From: Candidatus Fermentibacterota bacterium
GTDB taxonomy: Bacteria > Fermentibacterota > Fermentibacteria > Fermentibacterales > JCC-6
Direction: 5' to 3'
DNA: 8,199 bases
Assembly (NCBI GenBank): GCA_030607835.1
Contig: JAUWJE010000072.1
Location: forward strand, 1-8,199
Program-made: the position numbers and the translations under genes
Part shown: positions 1 through 5,497 of the stretch, one piece after another
How positions within the stretch are numbered: position 1 is the first letter of the stretch
How the letters are laid out: each line of letters begins with the position of its first letter
The notes under the pieces: model-generated
What the model saw: the letters and a program-made list of their open reading frames with translations, nothing else
The model's database searches: none
What the model was told of the DNA's origin: nothing

Positions 1-416
1 ACGCTCACCTGAAACCCTTCTGCGCTGATATGAACGGAGACGGATCGCTTGATATGGTTGTCGGATATAAGGACGGCACTCTGAGGATATTCTACAGGGA
101 CATCACGTCTGGTCATGAGTCGGAATCGTCGGACCCATCCGGATCGGATGAGCTGTACATCTACGGCTCTGCAATCTCAGGTGAACACACTCTCTGCTTC
201 ACACCAGAGACAACCACATCGGCGACCTGGAGGATCTTCGATCTGACCGGTCACCTCATCCATGAGTACGATTTCATGGCCGAAGCAGGAGTTCAATCGA
301 CTATTCAGTTTGACGGGATATCCTCCAGCGGTGACCCCCTCCCCAACGGTCTCTACGTGAGCCAGTTCATCTCCGAGCACACGCAGAGAACGGCCTCAAT
401 GGTGATCGCCAGGTAA
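1..416 (+). CDS. C-terminal part of a secreted VCBS/FG-GAP repeat protein with a FlgD-like sorting domain (5' end outside window)
   Basis: Only the last 137 codons are visible, open from the window edge to TAA at 414-416. The fragment begins with a VCBS/FG-GAP blade: residues 9-17 of the fragment read DMNGDGSLD, the calcium-binding D-x-N-x-D-G-x-x-D loop, followed by MVVGYKDGTLRIFYR. An acidic, Ser-rich linker follows. The last ~85 residues form a beta-sandwich of the FlgD Ig-like / type IX sorting type, recognised by WRIFDLTGHLI, then STIQFDG and LPNGLYVSQF, and a final strand SMVIAR. In known families such domains anchor or export large extracellular propeller proteins through the outer membrane. 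The usual Tyr-Pro-Asn-Pro entry motif is not obvious, so type IX export itself is inference. By eye this end is richer in G+C than the rest of the window. It converges on the DUF4954 gene with 46 bases between stops, and I see no strong terminator there. Confidence 0.8.
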   Translation, partial: AHLKPFCADMNGDGSLDMVVGYKDGTLRIFYRDITSGHESESSDPSGSDELYIYGSAISGEHTLCFTPETTTSATWRIFDLTGHLIHEYDFMAEAGVQSTIQFDGISSSGDPLPNGLYVSQFISEHTQRTASMVIAR

Positions 417-462
417 AAGGTCCAGGGAGCGGATGGAAGCGGATTGGGATCAGGTCTTACAT

Positions 463-2208
463 TTAATCCGGCTTTCGGACAGCCGCGTAGTCATCGATTA
501 TCCGGCTTCCCCGTAAGAAGTCCTTCTCCCTGCTGGTCCGGATGACTTCATTCACCGTACTCCGCATATGATCTAGAATCTCAAGCATTTCGTCCGTTGT
601 TTTTTCCGGAAACTCCCGCTCCAGGATATCTCTCTTAAAAACAGAAACCAACTCAGGATCTGATTCATTCCGCAGTCCGCTGAGGGCATAATACAGTATA
701 TGGAATCTATAGGTTTCCAGTGCTTTCTTCCTGTGTTCCTCGGTCAGGAAATTCTTTCCAAGACCTGGAATATCCTTTTCAGTGTAAAACTCTCCACCGT
801 CTATTCCGGACAGTCTTTCCTCAGCATCGATCAGCATTTCGATGATATCAGGCCGAAAGACTTCAGTACTTCCATTCCAGTGTTTCGCACGGTTTCTCGA
901 TGAGTACTTCTCCTCATTCCGATACACGGCAAACAGATTATCGGAAAGAACCCATGCCGGGATTATCTGGTTGAAAGCAGGTGGAATACCATTAACTTTC
1001 ATGAATGGCTCACATATGAGGGAAAATGGGAACTCCACTCTCTGTGGCAGGGTAGTGATTCCGGTGGCGATTATACTGAACGGTGCTCTTGAGAAGTCAG
1101 TCGGGAACTTGATAGAACAGCTTAGTCCGAAGAACATACCCTCTCCCGGTCTGATCTCCTGATCGGGAAGCCTTGAAGTGTGATTACTTCCGACATTCGC
1201 TCCGTATCCGATATTACCTTTCCCTTCAGGCCATCTCGCAGCGATAAGAAGGGACTGATGATGCGCTGCTGTAAAAGGTCCAGCGAGCGAAGATGAAATT
1301 TCGCCTTCAGCGAGAACAGAGTTGGGACCGAGGAATGAAGCGTAGAGTTTACCGTGCTTTTCCACTTTTGAAGCTTCTCCTACTATGGAATGCTCAACGA
1401 TTGCCATAGAATCAACTACCGAATTCCATTTGAGAATTGAATCACGGACAAGCGCACCATCTGAAACAGTTGATCCATCATTCTCTCCACCGAGAAGAGT
1501 GCTGTTTCTTACTGCGCAGGCATTCGTTATGGACACATTCACACCGACAAAACAATCCTCTACAACAGTAGTGTCAAGTATTCTGCTTCCTCTTTCAATG
1601 ATGCCGGTCATTCTTGATTTCTGCTTTTTCAGAAACCCATCGAGATGCAAATGATATTCTGCGAGATTATCCCTTTGACTGTCTCCTCCGGAGAGTTCCC
1701 CTGCAAGATCAGTATCAAGAAAGGGGAATGAGCGTACATTCCGCTCTCCCGTTTCAACTCCCAGTTCCAGGTCTGCACCGAGACCGCACATTGAACCGGG
1801 GCTGTAAGTTACTCGCCCGCAGTTCTCTATTATCACACCTTCATGTATTTGAAGATTTCGAAGCAGATCAACTGATACAATTCGGCATCCGGGTTGAATC
1901 TCCACATCCTGAAGCATGGAATCGCGAAGTTGTGGAATCAGTAAGGTATTTTTTCTTTTAAGCGAAAGCAGAGCAAGCCGCACATTTCCTTCAAATCGAC
2001 AATCGGAAACGGACAATAGTTCAGTTTCAGGAGAGATGCGAACCTTTGACCAATCACTGCTCCTGTTACCATTCTTCTCGAGCAGATTCACCTGTGAATC
2101 GGTCAGCGGAATCCAGGTTCTCTGAATTGTGTCAGGTCGAAACAGTTCATCTGAAGCAAGTTCAAATAACTCGTGCAACCTATCGCTGAATTCAATGGAC
2201 AAAGACAT
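463..2208 (-). CDS. DUF4954 family protein, left-handed beta-helix (hexapeptide-repeat) fold, function unknown
   Basis: A 581-residue protein with no signal peptide, probably cytoplasmic. I recognise DUF4954 from WIPLTDSQVNLLEKNG (32-47) followed by SDWSKVRI, the block PFTAAHHQSLLIAARWPEGKGN (311-332), then IGYGANVGSNHTS, FFGLSCSIKFPTDFSRAPFSIIATGITTLPQ (359-389) and a C-terminal EKDFLRGSRIIDDY (561-574). Residues ~70-155 and ~205-305 carry degenerate hexapeptide repeats of the kind that build a left-handed beta-helix in sugar acyltransferases and nucleotidyltransferases. The C-terminal third (~450-581) looks alpha-helical and charged. No catalytic activity is established for the family as far as I know; a nucleotide-sugar or acyl-transfer role is only suggested by the fold. 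The ATG at 2208 is preferred over an in-frame TTG at 2223 because AAGGG lies seven bases before it. The gene starts 11 bases after the pepD stop and is the last of a three-gene operon. Confidence 0.85.
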   Translation of the reverse strand: MSLSIEFSDRLHELFELASDELFRPDTIQRTWIPLTDSQVNLLEKNGNRSSDWSKVRISPETELLSVSDCRFEGNVRLALLSLKRKNTLLIPQLRDSMLQDVEIQPGCRIVSVDLLRNLQIHEGVIIENCGRVTYSPGSMCGLGADLELGVETGERNVRSFPFLDTDLAGELSGGDSQRDNLAEYHLHLDGFLKKQKSRMTGIIERGSRILDTTVVEDCFVGVNVSITNACAVRNSTLLGGENDGSTVSDGALVRDSILKWNSVVDSMAIVEHSIVGEASKVEKHGKLYASFLGPNSVLAEGEISSSLAGPFTAAHHQSLLIAARWPEGKGNIGYGANVGSNHTSRLPDQEIRPGEGMFFGLSCSIKFPTDFSRAPFSIIATGITTLPQRVEFPFSLICEPFMKVNGIPPAFNQIIPAWVLSDNLFAVYRNEEKYSSRNRAKHWNGSTEVFRPDIIEMLIDAEERLSGIDGGEFYTEKDIPGLGKNFLTEEHRKKALETYRFHILYYALSGLRNESDPELVSVFKRDILEREFPEKTTDEMLEILDHMRSTVNEVIRTSREKDFLRGSRIIDDYAAVRKPD

Positions 2209-2215
2209 ATACTTT

Positions 2216-2220
2216 CCCTT
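2216..2220 (-). promoter_or_regulatory. Shine-Dalgarno site for the DUF4954 gene
   Basis: On the minus strand AAGGG is followed by seven bases and then ATG at 2208. The site overlaps the last base of the pepD stop codon (2220-2222), so ribosomes ending pepD are placed to restart here. It argues against the in-frame TTG at 2223, which would lie upstream of the site. Confidence 0.6.
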
Positions 2221-3665
2221 CAATCAAGAAATTCCAGTACAGATTTGAAAAATATCCAGAATCGCTGAAGCGATGAAATGCTGACCTTCTCCCCTGGAAT
2301 ATGAACATCTCTTATATCCGGACCCATGGAAATCATTTCCAGTCCGGGAATACTGTCACCGATAATCCCGCATTCGAGACCAGCATGAATTGTTTCAATA
2401 ACAGGCTCATTGCCTGTAACTGCCCTGTAGATATTTACTATTTTGATCAGAAGCGCGGAACCTGAATCGGGCATCCATCCTGGATAGGCAGAAGCTTTCC
2501 TGAAAACACATCCAGCAAGCTCAGCAATTGCGGCAGCTCTTGCGGCAAGTGCCTGTTTGGCGCTATCCACAGGACTTCTTGCTGCGAATTTAAGAATGAA
2601 TTTATCCTCTTTCATCGAAGCGATAGCCATATTTACAGAGGTTTCAACAAGTCCCGGAACCACACCACTCATCTTTTCAACTCCGTGAGGCATTGAGAGA
2701 AGCAGGTTTATTATCCTGTTGGAGTTCTCCTGTGAAATCGGGTTTTTTTCTGTTGAAGTCGGGTGAAGACTGATTTCAATACCATCTTCAATACCTTCGA
2801 ACTCTCTCTTCAGTTCCATAACAACTCTTTGAATCAAATCCCTGACGGCATCGACAGACTGTTTCTGAACTGAGATATAAGCTACCGCTGTTCTCGGAAT
2901 AGCATTTCTTTTTGATCCGCCTTCTATATCAGCTATCAGGCAACTATAATTATTGTAGATTTCACGGAGAATTCTACCAAGAAATCGGATTGCATTACCC
3001 CGATTCTTATTGATCTCCATTCCGGAATGACCACCTTTAAGTCCGGTGATCTCAAGTCGATAGTATTCCGCTGGTACATCCGTCCGCTCGAAGTTCATTG
3101 ACACAGTAAAATCAAGTCCACCGGCACAGCCAATTGTAAAAACACCCTCGTCCTCAGAATCAAGATTTATAAGACGCTTTGATGTTATCCATGCTGGATC
3201 CAGATGAGCAGCCCCGGTAAGACCTCTTTCCTCATCTGTTGTAAAAAGACACTCCAGAGCGGGATGAGGGATTTCATCAGAGTCGAGAATTGCCAGCATT
3301 AACGCTACACCGATTCCATTATCAGCCCCAAGAGTGGTCTTTTTTGAAGTAACCCAATCTCCTTCAATTTCTGGAACAATGGGATCGCTGGTGAAACTGT
3401 GTGAACTGTCACCGGTTTTCTCAGGGACTATATCAACATGAGCCTGCAGAGCGAGTGAGGGATGAGAAGCTGCGTTCCCCCTGCCGGGTGAAGTTATAAG
3501 AACATTATTAACGTCGTCCCGCTTCGCTGGAAGATTCCTCTTTCGCGCAAAGTCAAGCAGAAAATCAGCCATTTCTTTTTCACTACCTGAAGGCCTGGGA
3601 ATTCGGGAAATTTCCTCAAACCAGAACCATATATTTTCTGGTTCAATCTTCGAAAGTACTCGCAT
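2220..3665 (-). CDS. pepD: Aminoacyl-histidine dipeptidase (cytosol non-specific dipeptidase), M20 family
   Basis: A 481-residue zinc metallopeptidase that hydrolyses dipeptides, classically Xaa-His, in the cytoplasm; E. coli PepD has 485 residues. Motifs run in family order: QAHVDIVPE with His76 and Asp78, TTLGADNGIG with Asp115 (bridging zinc ligand), TTDEERGLTGA with Glu145 (general base) and Glu146, NLDSEDEG with Asp169, GLKGGHSG, KRNAIPR, AYPGWMPDSGSALL, IHAGLECG, and SMGPDIRDVHIPGE with His455. All expected metal ligands and the catalytic acid are present, so the enzyme should be active. The ATG at 3665 is chosen over a GTG at 3683 because GGAGAGG lies nine bases before it and nothing similar precedes the GTG. 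It overlaps the upstream amidotransferase gene by 23 bases and is followed closely by DUF4954, so the three are probably co-transcribed. Confidence 0.95.
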   Translation of the reverse strand: MRVLSKIEPENIWFWFEEISRIPRPSGSEKEMADFLLDFARKRNLPAKRDDVNNVLITSPGRGNAASHPSLALQAHVDIVPEKTGDSSHSFTSDPIVPEIEGDWVTSKKTTLGADNGIGVALMLAILDSDEIPHPALECLFTTDEERGLTGAAHLDPAWITSKRLINLDSEDEGVFTIGCAGGLDFTVSMNFERTDVPAEYYRLEITGLKGGHSGMEINKNRGNAIRFLGRILREIYNNYSCLIADIEGGSKRNAIPRTAVAYISVQKQSVDAVRDLIQRVVMELKREFEGIEDGIEISLHPTSTEKNPISQENSNRIINLLLSMPHGVEKMSGVVPGLVETSVNMAIASMKEDKFILKFAARSPVDSAKQALAARAAAIAELAGCVFRKASAYPGWMPDSGSALLIKIVNIYRAVTGNEPVIETIHAGLECGIIGDSIPGLEMISMGPDIRDVHIPGEKVSISSLQRFWIFFKSVLEFLD

Positions 3666-4377
3666 GTGGTAGATCCTCTCCACTTTTCAGGAAATTATTC
3701 ATAAAATACGTGAAAAATATCCTTCCCGCATCTATGTTCGGTCCATCAGCTTGAATGGCGTCAACATCGATACGGTTCTCTTCAAGGACTCTTCTCTCCT
3801 TCAGGAAAAGATCATTCCCGTCCTTCCTGCCAAATTCCGGATGAAATTGCAGACCGAAAATACGCCTGGCTCTATCGATGAAGCCCTGAATTTCAGTGTG
3901 TCTGCTGGTTGCAATGATTTCAGCTCCAGTCGGAAGAGCAACAACTTCGTCAAAATGGGTCTGAAGAATTCTCGAAATCGGTTTCACACCCGGGATATTC
4001 AATCCAGATCCCACCATTTCAACATTCCTCCAACCTGCTTCAAGTCCATCCGGACATTTCCGTATGGATGAGGGTCCGACCAGAACTCTGCAGAACAGCT
4101 GATGACCATAACACACACCCATCTGCGGTATTCCGGTCTCCACACAGGAAAGAATCACTCCTTCAGCCTCGGAATAGAACTCAGCATCTGAACAAATGGA
4201 CAGGCTCGAACCTGTATGCATCACATGTGTGAAAGCACCAACATCAGGGATATTCTCACCAAAGTAAACACAAACAGTTGTTGATCGACAACCATCCGGA
4301 AGCCAGCGTCTGAAGAGTGGACCTTCAGAGCGATCTACAGAATAATCAAGAATAAGCACATCCGGATGTTGAATCAT
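3643..4377 (-). CDS. Stand-alone class I glutamine amidotransferase (GMP synthase GATase-like)
   Basis: A 244-residue protein of the triad glutamine amidotransferase superfamily, which releases ammonia from glutamine for a partner enzyme or hydrolyses a gamma-glutamyl bond. Visible marks are a first beta-strand VLILDYSVD (7-15), an oxyanion-type HTGSSLSI (54-61), the nucleophile elbow GVCYGHQLF with Cys89, and FGLQFHPE with His179 and Glu181. Cys, His and Glu lie almost where they do in the GATase domain of E. coli GuaA (Cys86, His181, Glu183). There is no ATP-pyrophosphatase domain, so it is not a full GMP synthase. The tail after residue 182 is longer than in split archaeal GuaA subunits. 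The partner and substrate are unknown. Start ATG 4377: an in-frame stop lies just upstream and no later ATG precedes the conserved first strand, but no good Shine-Dalgarno is present. It leads the operon with pepD and DUF4954. Confidence 0.88.
   Translation of the reverse strand: MIQHPDVLILDYSVDRSEGPLFRRWLPDGCRSTTVCVYFGENIPDVGAFTHVMHTGSSLSICSDAEFYSEAEGVILSCVETGIPQMGVCYGHQLFCRVLVGPSSIRKCPDGLEAGWRNVEMVGSGLNIPGVKPISRILQTHFDEVVALPTGAEIIATSRHTEIQGFIDRARRIFGLQFHPEFGRKDGNDLFLKERRVLEENRIDVDAIQADGPNIDAGRIFFTYFMNNFLKSGEDLPHASTFED
3675..3681 (-). promoter_or_regulatory. Shine-Dalgarno site for pepD inside the upstream gene
   Basis: GGAGAGG on the minus strand stands nine bases before the ATG at 3665, inside the last codons of the amidotransferase gene. 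It fixes the pepD start at 3665 and implies translation coupled to the upstream gene. Confidence 0.6.
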
Positions 4378-4657
4378 ATAAGTTTCATTCTGGAATCAAG
4401 TATTCTCAATAACGATCTCATAGTTAAATTGAGCATTGCCACGCAACATAGCTGGTACCCTACAGTACCTTTCCAGAGAAAGAGACACAGCCCTTTCAAT
4501 TTTCTTCTACGGTAGCTTATTCCTCCTTGTATCATAAGGAAGCATATAAAATAACAATATCATAAAAGTAAGAGAAATGCGAGGACTATTGGATATATTT
4601 CGCGGTGTTGATAAGGCTGGAAGCATACCAGGATCGGAATATCTACAATATCACAGC
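4378..4657. other. Gap of ~280 bases between the NTF2-like gene and the amidotransferase operon
   Basis: No recognisable gene. On the minus strand it holds a possible promoter (4531-4557), an unused-looking AAGGAGG at 4522-4528, and a 53-codon open frame (4535 to 4374) whose TGA overlaps the amidotransferase ATG as ATGA. A short inverted repeat GGTAC-6 nt-GTACC is also present around 4453-4468. On the plus strand a 37-codon frame runs from ATG 4577 to TGA 4690. None of these can be established from sequence alone. The most economical reading is the promoter and untranslated leader of the operon. Confidence 0.5.
4531..4557 (-). promoter_or_regulatory. Possible promoter of the amidotransferase-pepD-DUF4954 operon
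   Basis: On the minus strand TTGTTA (4557-4552) is followed after 15 bases by TATGAT (4536-4531). The -10 is good, but the spacer is short and the -35 matches only four of six sigma-70 positions. Transcription would begin near 4524, leaving a leader of about 150 bases before the amidotransferase ATG. Confidence 0.3.
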
Positions 4658-4670
4658 TTATGGGAAGCTG
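4654..4670 (-). terminator. Small hairpin over the stop codon of the NTF2-like gene
   Basis: CAGCTT and AAGCTG form a perfect 6-base-pair stem with a 5-base loop and enclose the TAA at 4658-4660. The sequence after it on the minus strand has no run of T, so intrinsic termination is doubtful. It may merely slow decay or be chance. Confidence 0.2.
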
Positions 4671-5329
4671 CTGAACCCCATGAAAGTTGAGACTTTCCAG
4701 GAATCATCCTCACGAGTAAGCTTTACTTCAAAAGGAAGCTCCAACCCGGCAGAACTGAAAAACGTAAGGGGAATAACAAGATCATCATCACCTATTGTAT
4801 ATTCTCCTATCTGCATCTCGTACATTGAGTAACGAGCGCTCATCATTGGAAGAGAGACAGTGTTTTTAAGATAATCCAGAGCTGACCAATCGTCTATCTC
4901 GCTGGCTGTTGCGGTGTATCCAGCAGCAATAAGACGGTTCATTGTTAATTCTTCGTCTCGATCAATACTTTCCTTCAATATCATCAAACTGACATCGATG
5001 TCATCGAGTGCTTCACTTGAGACAAAGAATGCGACAGACTCACCATCCCCCGATTTCAGAGCCTCATAAAACACTTCAAGAACAATGGAAGGATCATCTG
5101 GAATCAAATCCGAAGTATCTTCAAAGTATGAGTACTCAGAAACCGGTTCAGAAGATTCATCCACATCAAGTTGTGATACTGCTTCTTCCGGCTCTTCTGG
5201 TGTAATTTCGTCAACGGGTGGTGGGGTTATCTCTTCTTCAGTCTGTGCGAAAGCAACAGAAATCACCAATGCGGAGATCAGTAATATTATGATCGGATAT
5301 CTCAAAAGCCCCCCCCCGTTTTGCTTCAC
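4658..5329 (-). CDS. Exported protein of unknown function with acidic linker and NTF2-like C-terminal domain
   Basis: A 223-residue protein if read from the GTG at 5329. Residues 1-28 look like a signal peptide: Lys2 and Arg10, a hydrophobic core IIILLISALVISVAFA, and a likely signal-peptidase I site VAFA/QT; there is no lipobox Cys. Residues 29-78 are an acidic Pro/Glu/Ser linker. Residues ~79-223 open with DPSIVLEVFYEALKSGD and end in VKLTREDDSWKVS, the pattern of NTF2-like (SnoaL/DUF4878-type) alpha+beta domains that often bind small ligands or act as envelope accessory modules. The function is not assignable. GTG 5329 is favoured because AGGTG lies four bases before it and a promoter with perfect TATAAT ends about 20-30 bases upstream. 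A frame-compatible TTG at 5386 lies inside the -35, so it cannot be the start. A TTG at 5305 remains an alternative. Confidence 0.72.
   Translation of the reverse strand: MKQNGGGLLRYPIIILLISALVISVAFAQTEEEITPPPVDEITPEEPEEAVSQLDVDESSEPVSEYSYFEDTSDLIPDDPSIVLEVFYEALKSGDGESVAFFVSSEALDDIDVSLMILKESIDRDEELTMNRLIAAGYTATASEIDDWSALDYLKNTVSLPMMSARYSMYEMQIGEYTIGDDDLVIPLTFFSSAGLELPFEVKLTREDDSWKVSTFMGFSSFP
5309..5317 (-). repeat. Homopolymer of nine G in the signal-peptide codons
   Basis: Nine consecutive C on the plus strand (nine G on the coding strand) encode Gly5-Gly7 of the exported protein. Eight G would give a TGA almost at once, and ten G would shift into a frame ending in TGA about 30 codons after the start, so length change would switch the protein off if the GTG at 5329 is used. 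It is the longest single-base run I found in the window. Confidence 0.9.
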
Positions 5330-5333
5330 TGAA

Positions 5334-5338
5334 CACCT
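5334..5338 (-). promoter_or_regulatory. Shine-Dalgarno site deciding the start of the exported protein
   Basis: AGGTG on the minus strand lies four bases before the GTG at 5329. The same motif and spacing (AGGTGG, four bases, GTG) precede pyrB in this window, which supports its use. If it is the true site, the G9 tract is translated. Confidence 0.5.
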
Positions 5339-5357
5339 AATACATGCAACACATAAC

Positions 5358-5386
5358 ATTATATTCAATAAAAGCAAGGGGAACAA
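5358..5386 (-). promoter_or_regulatory. Sigma-70-type promoter of the exported NTF2-like protein
   Basis: On the minus strand TTGTTC (5386-5381) is separated by exactly 17 bases from a perfect TATAAT (5363-5358). The predicted transcript starts near 5351 and has a leader of roughly 20 bases before the GTG at 5329. The -35 matches three of six positions. This is the best promoter match in the window. Confidence 0.6.
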
Positions 5387-5497
5387 GATACACGGAAAAC
5401 ACTTGATGTAATTCTCTGAACCAGCTTCAATCCGCTATCCCGGAAGGTATCAGTTTTTTCGTGTATCTGTAAAACAGTTATAGTTACATATCCTTAA

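Noticed and set aside
417..470. Possible terminator between the convergent genes
   Set aside because: Only a 4-base-pair stem (TCCG/CGGA) within the DUF4954 stop region and no T run; too weak to call.
842..1162. Plus-strand open frame of 106 codons
   Set aside because: It lies wholly antisense to strongly conserved DUF4954 coding sequence and resembles no protein; it is a shadow frame.
3751..4071. Plus-strand open frame of 106 codons
   Set aside because: It is antisense to the amidotransferase, including the catalytic His/Glu region, and has no ribosome site or family resemblance.
4577..4690. Plus-strand 37-codon frame beginning MRGLLDIFRG, with AAGAGA just upstream of its ATG
   Set aside because: It looks mildly protein-like but has only a weak ribosome site, no recognisable family, no clear promoter, and its end overlaps the 3' end of the NTF2-like gene on the other strand.
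5330..5386. Extension of the NTF2-like protein upstream to a TTG at 5386
   Set aside because: The extension would place coding sequence over the -35 and -10 elements and add a second hydrophobic stretch before the signal peptide.
5085..5411. Plus-strand open frame rich in Ser and Gly
   Set aside because: Its Ser/Gly bias is the reverse reading of the acidic linker of the exported protein, and it runs through the promoter and G9 tract of that gene.
5400..5497. Possible terminator after pepT (CTGA-ACC type imperfect repeat)
   Set aside because: The repeat is imperfect, has a loop of more than 20 bases and is not followed by a T run.
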